Shown here: positions 19,863 to 28,905 of the stretch, one piece after another | How the letters are laid out: each line of letters begins with the position of its first letter | Numbering within the stretch: position 1 is the stretch's first letter | Source: Synechococcus sp. KORDI-49 | GTDB taxonomy: Bacteria; Cyanobacteriota; Cyanobacteriia; PCC-6307; Cyanobiaceae | Reading direction: 5' to 3' | DNA: 64,000 nucleotides | NCBI RefSeq assembly: GCF_000737575.1 | Contig: NZ_CP006270.1 | Location: 1,057,163 to 1,121,162, forward strand | Program-made: the position numbers and the translations under genes | The notes under the pieces: model-generated | The model's input: only the letters and a program-made list of their open reading frames with translations | What the model was told of the DNA's origin: nothing | The model's database searches: none

Positions 19863-20300
19863 ATGACTGCGACGCAACCGGCTCCACGCCGCAACCGCCG
19901 TCCCAAGAAACGGGAGCTGTTCTGTCCGGCCCACCCTGAGCAACGCATCCAGGGCAACGGCAAGAAGTACTACCTGCACCTCCTGCAGCCGGAACAGCTG
20001 GAGCAGCGGGGCATTTCAGCCAAGAAGGCGCAGCTGATCATCAACGCCTATCCGGTGCTGGTGCTCAGCAACGAATGGCTCGAGGAGCTGTTCTGCCCGG
20101 AGTGCGGCACCAGCCGTTGGTGCCACGTGATCAAACACGACCGCATCGAGCACACGGTGCGCTGGGCGCCGAGGGAGCTCTGGGAACAGGTCGCCCATGT
20201 GGACCCCAGCGTGGCCAATCCCACCGTGAGTGAATACACCCGCCGCGAAGCACGACGGCATCAGCACAAGCGGGCCGACGGCAAACGCTTCTACGGCTGA
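19863..20300 (+). CDS. Conserved hypothetical protein with Cys/His motifs
   Basis: 145 residues. A basic N-terminus (RRNRRPKKRE) precedes a possible zinc-binding set: CPAHPEQ, then CPECGTSRWCHV about 60 residues later. The rest is charged with aromatic residues. It looks like one of the conserved cyanobacterial proteins of unknown function, possibly nucleic-acid-binding because of the basic start and Cys pairs, but this is inference. The start at 19863 is preferred; an AAGGAG at 19839-19844 abuts an alternative ATG at 19845 and is spaced poorly for either. It ends 11 bases before a convergent gene. Confidence 0.6.
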   Translation: MTATQPAPRRNRRPKKRELFCPAHPEQRIQGNGKKYYLHLLQPEQLEQRGISAKKAQLIINAYPVLVLSNEWLEELFCPECGTSRWCHVIKHDRIEHTVRWAPRELWEQVAHVDPSVANPTVSEYTRREARRHQHKRADGKRFYG

Positions 20301-20311
20301 CGCTCCTGTCG

Positions 20312-21388
20312 CTACCCGACGCAGGCGTTGAGCTCGTCGATCACTTCGAGGCCTGCATCATCCGCGCAGGGCACGTAACAACCGATGAGCCCCTGGGCGC
20401 GGAACTGCAGCAGCAGGTCCAGCGACGGGCGTGTCCCCAGCAACAGCAGCTGCGGCCCTTGATCCGGCGGCAGCTCTCCCAGCCAGGCCAGGGCATGCAG
20501 CGCTTCTCCTCCGAAGCCGGCGATCGTCTCAGCCGCTCGGATGGCCGCCACCTGCACGGGCAACGGCTGGGCCAGCAGCTCCAGCACCGCCCAGCCGTTC
20601 TCGGCCAGGACAGGTGCCAACGGGTCGTCATCACTGCGGGCCAGGTACAAGCGCTCGATCGGTTCAGCGACAGCCCCCTGAGACAGACGATCAGCCAGGG
20701 CCGTAGCAGCCTGCAGAAACAACGGTGTGCAAGCGGCATGCAGACGGAAGCCGGGCTCTGGGATCAGCACCCGTTCGAGGTGGAGGGCCTCCGGCAGGTG
20801 CTGCTCCAGCAGAGGAAAGGTGTGGCCCTCCCGCAGCAGCTGATGCAGCACAGCGCTGTAGGCGTCCTGCGGATCACAACCCGGCAGCAGCACCGGCCAA
20901 CCCAGCAGCGACTCGGCAGGCTCCAGCAGAAACGGCCAGAGAAACCCGAGCACCTCGCTGAACAACTCCCCGAACAGTGAGGAGCCTGCCGTGGGCAACC
21001 AGACCACCTGCTCCAAACGGGGGAAACGGCCCAGGGGCTGGCTCAATTCGATGCGGTGCCGACGCAGAAACGGCAACTGACGCTGGCGCAGGAAACGGCT
21101 AACGCAGCTGGCCTGGACCACGCGGCCGCTGCGGCCATCAAACAGACCGCCGCTGCCCTTGAGCCAGAGCAGGTCACGGAACTCCAGCAGCTGCGGTGGA
21201 GGCAGCAGATCCGTGGGGTAAAGACCCTGCAGCTGATCGAACAGGGCGCTGAGGGGCTGGCGCTGGTGGGCGGTTTCGGCAAAACGGCCGTGCCAGGCCA
21301 CCAACTCATCCTGATGGTCTGCCTCCAGCGGATCCCGCAGCCAGGAGGCGGCCGCCAGCTCGGAGTCCTGGCGCAGGGCGTCGCTCAT
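20312..21388 (-). CDS. GT61-like glycosyltransferase (DUF563 type)
   Basis: 358 residues. The C-terminal half follows the GT61/DUF563 pattern: RLYLARSDD, then NGWAVLELLAQPLPVQVAAIRAAE and AGFGGEALHALAWLGEL, which corresponds to the family's vigpHGaGL acceptor segment, although the His is replaced here. The N-terminal half has Trp/Leu-rich elements including FRDLLWLKGSGGLFDG. It probably adds a sugar to a surface glycan. The start at 21388 overlaps the stop of the preceding large glycosyltransferase by 4 bases (ATGA), supporting it over upstream in-frame Mets. It is the last gene of the minus-strand polysaccharide locus. Confidence 0.6.
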   Translation of the reverse strand: MSDALRQDSELAAASWLRDPLEADHQDELVAWHGRFAETAHQRQPLSALFDQLQGLYPTDLLPPPQLLEFRDLLWLKGSGGLFDGRSGRVVQASCVSRFLRQRQLPFLRRHRIELSQPLGRFPRLEQVVWLPTAGSSLFGELFSEVLGFLWPFLLEPAESLLGWPVLLPGCDPQDAYSAVLHQLLREGHTFPLLEQHLPEALHLERVLIPEPGFRLHAACTPLFLQAATALADRLSQGAVAEPIERLYLARSDDDPLAPVLAENGWAVLELLAQPLPVQVAAIRAAETIAGFGGEALHALAWLGELPPDQGPQLLLLGTRPSLDLLLQFRAQGLIGCYVPCADDAGLEVIDELNACVG

Positions 21389-24300
21389 GCGTTCAGCAGA
21401 CTCCTGTACAGCTGATCCAATTCCTGGTGCAGCGGTGGCCGCTCGCCGCTGAAGGCGATCAGGGGCTGGGGCGTGGGGTGATCGGCCGCCAACTGCTCCA
21501 GCACAGCGGCCAGAGCCTGGGCATCGCCAGCTGCAACCCGATGGCCGTTCTGCCCGTGCCGGATCGGTTCGGCCATGGCGCCAGCGTCGCTGGCCACCAC
21601 CCAGAGGCCCGCAGACAAAGCTTCTCGCGACACCAGGCCATAGCTTTCCGGCCAGATCGAGGGGGCGATCAGCACATCGTGCTTGCCGTAGAAATCCGCC
21701 ATCGCCTGCATCGGCAGGCCTGGCCGCACCTCCACCGGCGTTGAGCCCCACTGCAAGCGGTAGCCCTGATCGTTCTCCAGGCTGCCGTCGAGCACGGTGA
21801 GTTCCAGGCCGGGTGCGGCCGGTTGAGCCTGCAGCAGTGCTGCCTGAAGAACGTGATAGCCCTTGTGCAGACAGAGGCCTCCCACGTAGCAGCAGCGCAG
21901 CGGCTGATCAATAGGACGGCGCTGGCGAGGGCTACCAGGAGGCATCGGCTGCCAGCGGTTCTCCATCACCGTGACCGCTTCGATGCCGGCCTGACGATGC
22001 AGCTCCGCGAAAGAGTCCGACACGGCAATCCGTGCCGCAGCCCCCCGCAACAGCTGCTCCAGATCCAGGCGGCGCTGGCGTTCGCCCTCCAGCTGTTCCG
22101 GTGAAATGCGCTCAGGCACATCGTGATGACCGATCGGATCGCGCACATCCACCTGCCGGCCCATGGGCGTGAGCAGAAACTGGCGGGGGGAGAGCCACCA
22201 GCCGTCGTGGAGAGTGACGGCGTAGGGGACACCCAGCTCAGCGGCGACGCGCAAGGGGCCCACACCCAGCACCTGGATGGCATGGGCGTGGACCAGATCA
22301 AAGCCCTCTTGGGCGAACCACCAGCGGCAGAGCTGCTCGACGCGTGGGTCGTAGTGCTCGCTCCAGGGGCGTTCCGGCAGTGCCAAGCGCACCACACGCA
22401 CGCCGTTCCAACTGTGGATCTGCAAGGGGATCGGCCCCGGCTGCAACCAAGCCTCTGGATCGTGAGGAGATTCCGGCAACTGCCAGGGCTCATCTTCCGA
22501 GCAGAGCACGGTGATCTCCCACTGATCGCCCAGTTGTTCGGCCAGGGCCTTCACCTGATCCTGCGCCACTCGGGTGGCACCACCGATGGACTGGGGAGCA
22601 AAAAAGACGTTGAGCACCAGCAGCTTGTTGCGCTGTGGTGATGGGTGGGGGGTATCAGTCGGCTCGATCAGAGGCCCCCAGAAGCGCGCCGCCTGATGGG
22701 AACCGAACAGCTCTTGCGCGTGCTGCTGAGCCCGCTTGGCCATGGCGCGGCGGCCAGATGGATCGGCCAACAGCTGCTCAACCTCCTCCACCCACTGGTC
22801 TGTCCCTCGGGCAAAACGGGCATGGATACCGTCCTCCAGCAGCTCGGTATAAGTCGCGGTGGGGCTGAGCACACTGGCCAGACCACAGAGGCTGAACTCC
22901 ATCCAGCGAATGGCGCTCTTGGCATCGGTGTGCAGACCAGGCTCCAGGGCAGCCAGGCCGATGTCGGCCTCCCCCACCCGCTGCACATAGGTGGCGTAGT
23001 CGCTGAAGGGATGGCAGCGAATGCGCTCAGCGAAGGGCAGCAACACGAGCGGCAACTGCAGCTCCCCGAGCAGATCCAGCTGCAGCTGGGGGTGGGAACG
23101 CAACAACTCCGCCACAGCAGGGGCCAACTCCTCAATCCAGATCTGCTTGTGGGCGCTGGTGCCGCTGGCCACCACCAGGCGGGGAGTGCGGGGGTTGCGG
23201 CGGGGGGAGCGCTGGGCGGCTTGAAGATCTGGAGGGATCAGATTGGCGAGCTGCAGCACCGGCTGCCCGGGGTTCAACTGCCGCCAGCGATCCGCCAGCG
23301 ATGCCGTGCTGACGATCGCCCCATCGCAAGCGCGCATCGCTGCCGCGAACAGAGGCACATCCAACTGCAACAGGCGGTGCTGCAGTGGCGAGACCGTGCC
23401 GCCGTAGCTGGCCAGAGGAGGGATGCCGTGCTCGGGATCAACGACCAGATCGTCGAGGTCGTACCAGCTCGGGATGCCGGCCTGACGTGCCGCCGCGATG
23501 GACCCGAGCACCGGTGCGGTGGCGGGGAGGCGGCAGACGATCAGGGCATCAGCCCAGAGCATCGCCTCGCTCCAGGCCTGATCCTCTAGAGCATCCAGCA
23601 GGACGATGCGGACACCACAGCCGAGAGCTTCCAGCTGCTGACGCTTCTGCTCCACCCGGTAGAGGAAACACTGAGGCAGGTCGTCGCTCGCCAGCAGCAG
23701 CCACCGGCGCCGGGGCCGCTGATGCAGCGGCAAAGGATCAGCGATCGCCGTGAGCCGCTGGGTGTCCCGCCATAACTGATCGAGACCCTGATATCGCTTT
23801 TGCTGGGCTTCGGCCAGCAACTCGGCAGCAGGATGGACCACCAACAGCGGCAGGTGGTTCAGCAGGGCATCGCTGGCTTGCTGCAGGCGCGCCCTCGCAG
23901 CACGGTCGCTACCACCGTCACTGTCAACGAAGGGCCGGGGGCCATCCCGACACTGCTCCAATCGCTTGACGAGGGACGACTGGCGCTGCTGAGCGGGCAA
24001 CAACGACAGCAGGGCGGAAATGATCTCTGTTAACAGCTGACCGCAACGTTGCTGATCGGGATAGGGCTGACGCTCAAGGCGGGATGCGAGCTGCTTTAGG
24101 AACGGCTCCAACCAGCTGCCCCAGAGACTGCGCTCGGTGAGGGAAACCTGCTGCCAGTGCAGATTCTGGAGCTCCGGCAGATTGGCGTGAAATTGGAAAT
24201 TGAGAGGAGTGAGGGGTGGCTCGATCAACTCCAGCCCCACCAGGGCAATCCAGGCGATGCGGCGAGGGATCGGATTGGCCAGAGCCGCAGGATCCGGGAT

Positions 24301-24951
24301 GACGGTGGTGAGAGCCTGCAACCAAGCACGGGCTGCCATGAACTTCTCGGCCAGCAGCAAGCCGCCAGCGATCTGCAGCCACTCCCGTAACAGCGATTCG
24401 GGAAGGCGAACTGGCGCCTGAAGGGCGAGGGCTGCAACTAGGGCTGCAGCTGAACCGTATTCAGCGAGCTGAACTTGAATCTGTGCACGCTTGGCAATCA
24501 GAGGGGGATTTGAGCCATGCTGCAGTGGCTGCAACACCGACAACGCTGAGGCCGATTCGCCGGTGGCCAGCAACACCGTCGACAACTCAAGCCGCGCTGA
24601 TTCGAGGCCCGGTTGCAACTTCACAGCTCGCTCGAGGCAGGTTCGGGCATCGAGCCACTGCTTCTGGCGCACCAGTGCCGCGCCGAGCAGGTAATGGTTG
24701 GCAGCACGCTCCGACTCCAAGGAGACAGCAAGCGCCAGCGGCGGGATCGCTTCAGCGATTACGTTATATAGGAGCGCAACCTTGCCGCGCCAGTGGGCGA
24801 CCACAGCCCGATGCGCATCTGGTACTTCAGGGGGGAGAGCCTTGAGCGCCATGTCCAGCTCTGCAAAGGCATGGCTGCGGTCCAGATCCGCCAGCCGTTC
24901 GATCGTGGCCGCCCAATGGGGGGCCATCCCAGCAATCATGAACCAGGCCAT
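21385..24951 (-). CDS. Large TPR protein with two glycosyltransferase (GT-B) domains
   Basis: 1188 residues in three parts. The first 200 or so are TPR-like helices (ANHYLLGAALVRQKQWLDARTCLERAVKLQP). A GT1/GT4-type domain follows (about 410-770), with SWYDLDDLVVDP, VVASGTSAHKQIW, the DIGLAALEPG motif and an SAIRWMEFSLCG glycosyltransferase signature. A second GT4 domain (about 790-1180) has NVFFAPQSIGGATRVA, VHAHAIQVLGVGPLR, YVGGLCLHKGYH and APSIWPESYGLVSREALSAG, with E-x7-E in that last segment. It likely extends the surface polysaccharide by two linkages. It is the first gene of a pair with the GT61-like gene, 100 bases after the dehydratase gene. Confidence 0.85.
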   Translation of the reverse strand: MAWFMIAGMAPHWAATIERLADLDRSHAFAELDMALKALPPEVPDAHRAVVAHWRGKVALLYNVIAEAIPPLALAVSLESERAANHYLLGAALVRQKQWLDARTCLERAVKLQPGLESARLELSTVLLATGESASALSVLQPLQHGSNPPLIAKRAQIQVQLAEYGSAAALVAALALQAPVRLPESLLREWLQIAGGLLLAEKFMAARAWLQALTTVIPDPAALANPIPRRIAWIALVGLELIEPPLTPLNFQFHANLPELQNLHWQQVSLTERSLWGSWLEPFLKQLASRLERQPYPDQQRCGQLLTEIISALLSLLPAQQRQSSLVKRLEQCRDGPRPFVDSDGGSDRAARARLQQASDALLNHLPLLVVHPAAELLAEAQQKRYQGLDQLWRDTQRLTAIADPLPLHQRPRRRWLLLASDDLPQCFLYRVEQKRQQLEALGCGVRIVLLDALEDQAWSEAMLWADALIVCRLPATAPVLGSIAAARQAGIPSWYDLDDLVVDPEHGIPPLASYGGTVSPLQHRLLQLDVPLFAAAMRACDGAIVSTASLADRWRQLNPGQPVLQLANLIPPDLQAAQRSPRRNPRTPRLVVASGTSAHKQIWIEELAPAVAELLRSHPQLQLDLLGELQLPLVLLPFAERIRCHPFSDYATYVQRVGEADIGLAALEPGLHTDAKSAIRWMEFSLCGLASVLSPTATYTELLEDGIHARFARGTDQWVEEVEQLLADPSGRRAMAKRAQQHAQELFGSHQAARFWGPLIEPTDTPHPSPQRNKLLVLNVFFAPQSIGGATRVAQDQVKALAEQLGDQWEITVLCSEDEPWQLPESPHDPEAWLQPGPIPLQIHSWNGVRVVRLALPERPWSEHYDPRVEQLCRWWFAQEGFDLVHAHAIQVLGVGPLRVAAELGVPYAVTLHDGWWLSPRQFLLTPMGRQVDVRDPIGHHDVPERISPEQLEGERQRRLDLEQLLRGAAARIAVSDSFAELHRQAGIEAVTVMENRWQPMPPGSPRQRRPIDQPLRCCYVGGLCLHKGYHVLQAALLQAQPAAPGLELTVLDGSLENDQGYRLQWGSTPVEVRPGLPMQAMADFYGKHDVLIAPSIWPESYGLVSREALSAGLWVVASDAGAMAEPIRHGQNGHRVAAGDAQALAAVLEQLAADHPTPQPLIAFSGERPPLHQELDQLYRSLLNA

Positions 24952-25051
24952 GGCTTCAAACCATCACCACAATGGCGTCATGAGCGTGCATGGGCAGCAG
25001 ACTTTGCACGCGCGCTTTGTGGCAGACCGTGAGCTACTGGAGTAACTGGTT

Positions 25052-27004
25052 TCACTGAGCAGCAGCGCTGGAATTCTCTGAAGACGCAGGCTTTGCATGA
25101 GAGCCGTCCCGCTGCCACTCCGGCACCAACTCCGTTAGCAACTCCAAAGCAACATTGACGTCCTGTACGACGATTGCCTCTTCCAAGGCATCAAGTTGTG
25201 GCCAAAGCTCGTGAGGTGGGAGCGATCGTTCTTGAGCTCGATAGATCAAAGGATGGGGAGTGGCTTCACTCTCAGCTTCGATCAACAGCTCCTCATACAA
25301 TTTTTCACCCGGCCGAAGACCAGTACAAACAATTTCAATATCGCCGATGGGATTGCGGGCATCGCGGAGTGATAGTCCACTAAGGCGCACCATCTGTTCG
25401 GCCAAGTCTTTAATACGCACCGGCTCTCCCATATCCAACAGGAACACATCGCCACCCTTGGCGAGGGTTGAAGCCTGGAGCACCAGCTGGGCCGCCTCCG
25501 GAATCGTCATGAAGTAGCGAATGATCTCGGGGTGGGTGAGGGTGATCGGACCACCAGCAGCGATCTGGCGGCGGAACAGGGGCACCACCGAGCCCGACGA
25601 GCCCAACACATTGCCGAAACGCACCATTGCCAGTCGGGTGCAGGGCTGGCCAGCGCCCTTTGTGCTCTGGGACAGCTCCAGTGCCGACGCCTGCACCACC
25701 AGCTCCGCCAGGCGCTTGCTGGCCCCCATCACATTGGTGGGACGCACCGCCTTATCGGTGGAAATCAGCACCAATTCGCTCACGCCAACCGCCGTGGCGG
25801 CCTGACACACCACCCGGGTGGAGCCCACGTTGTTGGCCAGACCCGCAAGAGGATTGGCCTCCACCAAAGGCACGTGCTTGTAGGCGGCGGCATGGAACAC
25901 CGTCTGCACGCCATGATTTGCAAACAGCCGTTGCACCAGCGCCGGATCGGCGGCGCTACCGAGCACCGGGACCAGCGTCACCGAGGCGGGCAGTTGCTGG
26001 CTCAGCTCCTGCTCCACGGCATAGAGCGACGGTTCGCTGCTCTCCAGCAGGATCAGCGTTTTGGGAGACAGCTGCAGGATCTGCCGGCAGAGTTCCGAGC
26101 CGATCGAGCCTCCGGCGCCGGTGACGCACACCACCGCATCATGCAGGCCAGGACCGAGCAGCTCCGGCACAGGCGGCACGGGATCACGGCCGAGCAGGTC
26201 TTCAATGGCCACAGGGCGGAGCGCATCGATGCGGGCCCGGCCGGAGGTGAGGTCATCCACCGAGGGGATCTGCAACACCGGGATCGCCTGGTGTTGCAAC
26301 TCAGCCACGATGCGGCGGCGTTCACTGCGGGGCAGCGAGGGAATCGCCAGCAGCACCTGATCGAGCTGACCTTGGATCTCACTCAGCACCTGGGGCGGCT
26401 GGATCGGAATCCCGTTGATCGTGCGCCGCCAGAGACTCGGCGCATCATCGAGAAAGGTGACGATCTGATGGTTGCCGGCCAAACGCAGGGCAGCCGCGAG
26501 CTGGGCACCGGCCTCACCGCCGCCATAGATGGCCACACGCACGATCTGCTTTTGGCTCACCGACCGCAGCGACAGGAGCAGATCCCGCAGGGCAAACCGC
26601 ACCGCTCCGGTGAAACCGGTGAGCAGCAACCAGAGCAGAATCCAACTGCTGCGGGGTGGCATCGGCAGGCGCAACATGAGGCCGATACCAGCGAGGAGCA
26701 GCACCAACAGGCCATTGCGGCCGGCGAGGCGATAGATAGCCCGGCTGCCGACGTAGCGCGTGAGACCTTTGTATTGCCCGGTGAGTGCATACAGCGGCAG
26801 ACCAATGAGCAGCACCGCTGGCAGCAACCACAGTCCGGCAGCCTGAAAGCTGGGATGTAGCGGATGGGCCAGTCGCAGCCAAAAGCTGAGCCACACCGCT
26901 ACTGGGAGAAGCAGGGCGTCGATGCCGATCAGCAACAGACGGCGGCACCTGGGCGAAAAGAGAACAGCTCGCTCAACGACTTTGATCAGATAGGAATGCG
27001 ACAC
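25052..27004 (-). CDS. WbpM/CapD-type nucleotide-sugar 4,6-dehydratase, membrane form
   Basis: 650 residues. Four N-terminal membrane helices (about 22-140) lead to a first Rossmann fold (VAIYGGGEAGAQLAAAL) and then the catalytic SDR domain starting VTGAGGSIGSE (294-304). The active-site stretch reads STDKAVRPTNVMGASKR. This is the long WbpM/PglF/CapD class that converts UDP-GlcNAc to a 4-keto-6-deoxy sugar, the entry to QuiNAc, FucNAc or diamino sugars. It lies directly after the WecA/WbpL-type transferase gene (6-base gap), a typical pairing for starting O-unit synthesis. Confidence 0.92.
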   Translation of the reverse strand: MSHSYLIKVVERAVLFSPRCRRLLLIGIDALLLPVAVWLSFWLRLAHPLHPSFQAAGLWLLPAVLLIGLPLYALTGQYKGLTRYVGSRAIYRLAGRNGLLVLLLAGIGLMLRLPMPPRSSWILLWLLLTGFTGAVRFALRDLLLSLRSVSQKQIVRVAIYGGGEAGAQLAAALRLAGNHQIVTFLDDAPSLWRRTINGIPIQPPQVLSEIQGQLDQVLLAIPSLPRSERRRIVAELQHQAIPVLQIPSVDDLTSGRARIDALRPVAIEDLLGRDPVPPVPELLGPGLHDAVVCVTGAGGSIGSELCRQILQLSPKTLILLESSEPSLYAVEQELSQQLPASVTLVPVLGSAADPALVQRLFANHGVQTVFHAAAYKHVPLVEANPLAGLANNVGSTRVVCQAATAVGVSELVLISTDKAVRPTNVMGASKRLAELVVQASALELSQSTKGAGQPCTRLAMVRFGNVLGSSGSVVPLFRRQIAAGGPITLTHPEIIRYFMTIPEAAQLVLQASTLAKGGDVFLLDMGEPVRIKDLAEQMVRLSGLSLRDARNPIGDIEIVCTGLRPGEKLYEELLIEAESEATPHPLIYRAQERSLPPHELWPQLDALEEAIVVQDVNVALELLTELVPEWQRDGSHAKPASSENSSAAAQ

Positions 27005-27010
27005 CTGGTT

Positions 27011-28018
27011 TCAAGAGCGAGATGCCACAACAAAGGGAACAGCCACCTGTTGATCCAACCAGATGCCCAACAACAACTCAAGGGCAGAAAGAGCGATCAC
27101 CCAGGTCAAGCCACCCCACATGAGGGCAAAGGCAAGCAAAGCGGTGGCGGCGATGTAGAGACTGGAGACGCGGGCATGGGGCCAGCCTGCCTGATGCAAT
27201 CGCTGAAACAAGTGAAGGCGATGGGCCTGCAAGACCCGTTGACCAGCAATAAATCTCCGCGGCACACACAAACAGGCATCGCCCATCAGTGGAGTGGCGA
27301 CCAGCAGCAAGGCGAGCGCTTCAGTCCATGAGGACGACTGAAGCACGAGGACGGCAAACACGGCACCTAGAAAGGTGCTGCCCACATCACCCATGAACAC
27401 CTTGGCGGGGCTCCAATTCCAGAGCAGGAAACCCAGCAAGGCACCCACCAGAGCCCAGATGGGCCAGGGAGCCGCAAGCTGGATGGCAGCCGAAGTGATT
27501 GCGACGACCATGCAACCAGCCACCAGGCCATCGAGGCCGTCCATGAAGTTCGTGAAGTTGATCACCGCAGTGACGGCAATGACCAACAACACCACTACGG
27601 GCAAAAATCCGACAGACAAAGCAACCAACGGACTTACCAGTATCAACAAGAAAGCAGTGGCGAGCTGCACGCCGTAACGCCAACTTGCCGGAAGGTTGTC
27701 GCGATCGTCGAGAAAACCCACCACAGCAAGGGGCAAGGCCAACAAGGGCGCGGCAACCAAGGGCAAAGGCAAGGAAGCGGAGCTGGCGCTCATAACCCAA
27801 GCCAGAACATTGGCAACGCAGGACACCAACACAAAGGCCACACCTCCACCGCGAGGCGTGGGGAGGCTGTGGGAGCTGCGGGCGTTGGGTTGATCGAGCA
27901 GGCGGCGACGCAGCTGAGGGATCAAAGCAGCGAGCAGAAGCCAGCAACACATGCCGGCGAGTGACATCGCCAAGGCTGCATTGGTGGGGAACGAAGGCAT
28001 GGGTGCAGCGACAGGCAT
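27011..28018 (-). CDS. WecA/WbpL-type polyprenyl-phosphate sugar-1-phosphate transferase
   Basis: 335 residues, about ten membrane helices. Family motifs are GFLDDRDNLPA (Mg/substrate Asp pair), NFTNFMDGLDGL, VFMGDVGSTFLG and HRLHLFQRL in the cytosolic loop. The enzyme transfers HexNAc-1-phosphate to undecaprenyl phosphate and so starts assembly of the glycan repeat unit. WbpL-like rather than WecA-like because of its shortness and its WbpM-type neighbour. Its start overlaps the epimerase stop (TGATG at 28016-28020). Confidence 0.92.
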   Translation of the reverse strand: MPVAAPMPSFPTNAALAMSLAGMCCWLLLAALIPQLRRRLLDQPNARSSHSLPTPRGGGVAFVLVSCVANVLAWVMSASSASLPLPLVAAPLLALPLAVVGFLDDRDNLPASWRYGVQLATAFLLILVSPLVALSVGFLPVVVLLVIAVTAVINFTNFMDGLDGLVAGCMVVAITSAAIQLAAPWPIWALVGALLGFLLWNWSPAKVFMGDVGSTFLGAVFAVLVLQSSSWTEALALLLVATPLMGDACLCVPRRFIAGQRVLQAHRLHLFQRLHQAGWPHARVSSLYIAATALLAFALMWGGLTWVIALSALELLLGIWLDQQVAVPFVVASRS

Positions 28019-28905
28019 CAGTCGCTCAATCCGTCGCGGCCCGCTCTAAATAAAGACACTTCTTGGCGTATTCCCTCCTGAAAAGCAATAGGGGCATAAC
28101 CGAAGGTCTCCTGGGCCTCAGCATGCCTGAAGGCCTTGTCCTCATTCAGGCGAAGAATCTGCTCAGCCTTGACTGGAAGAGTGATACCCAAACCTTCAGT
28201 GAAGTTCAGCAGGCTCACCACCGGTTGAGCGGGAATATGCAGACGCCTGGTGCGGCGGCCCAGAGCTTGCGCAGTGATGCGCACCACTTCGTTGTAAGTG
28301 AGTGGTTCAGCACCAGAAATGTTGAATTGACGTTGGATCGTGGCTGGCGACTCAAGGGCCTGCACTACGGACCAGGCAACATCTGTCACATGGACGGGTT
28401 GCTGAAACGATCGGCCATTTCCGAACACCGGCAAAACAGGCCAGCGATTGATCCACTGCACCAGACGAATCATGTTGCGATCGCCTGGAGTGCCGTAAAT
28501 CATCGTGGGGCGCAGGATGGTGGTCTGGAGGCCACTGGCGAGGATTGCTGCTTCTGCTGCTTGGCGAACGGTCTTGGAGCCGGCATTCAGCTGGGTGAAG
28601 ATCGCTGTAGTGCTCACAAACACGGCACGGCGCACTCCGGCGGAATGACACGCCTGGAGAATGGAGGGAGCGGCGCCAAACCCGATCGAAGCCACATTGA
28701 GCAGGGCCCGGCAACCACGGAGATGCTCAGCTAACTGGTGCGACTCCGTGAGGTCAGCAAAACGGACCGGGATTTCACGCGCCGCCATCCAAGATACATC
28801 ACTCCCTGGACGCAACAAGGCAACAAAAGGGATCTTGCGACGTTGCAGCTCGGCGCAAACAAACCGACCCGTGAATCCATTGGCACCGGAGACAGCTACC
28901 GTCAT
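28018..28905 (-). CDS. NAD-dependent sugar epimerase/reductase (extended SDR)
   Basis: 295 residues. The N-terminal VSGANGFTGRFVCAEL binds the dinucleotide. The usual Tyr-x3-Lys is not clear: the site after STTAIF is followed by KTVRQAAEAAI, and ILRPTMIYG is typical of the family. It may act as the 4-reductase of the keto sugar made by the neighbouring dehydratase, as WbpV does beside WbpL and WbpM; this is inference from context. It is short compared with 310-320 for related proteins. Overlaps the upstream glycosyltransferase stop as TAATG (28903-28907). Confidence 0.75.
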   Translation of the reverse strand: MTVAVSGANGFTGRFVCAELQRRKIPFVALLRPGSDVSWMAAREIPVRFADLTESHQLAEHLRGCRALLNVASIGFGAAPSILQACHSAGVRRAVFVSTTAIFTQLNAGSKTVRQAAEAAILASGLQTTILRPTMIYGTPGDRNMIRLVQWINRWPVLPVFGNGRSFQQPVHVTDVAWSVVQALESPATIQRQFNISGAEPLTYNEVVRITAQALGRRTRRLHIPAQPVVSLLNFTEGLGITLPVKAEQILRLNEDKAFRHAEAQETFGYAPIAFQEGIRQEVSLFRAGRDGLSD

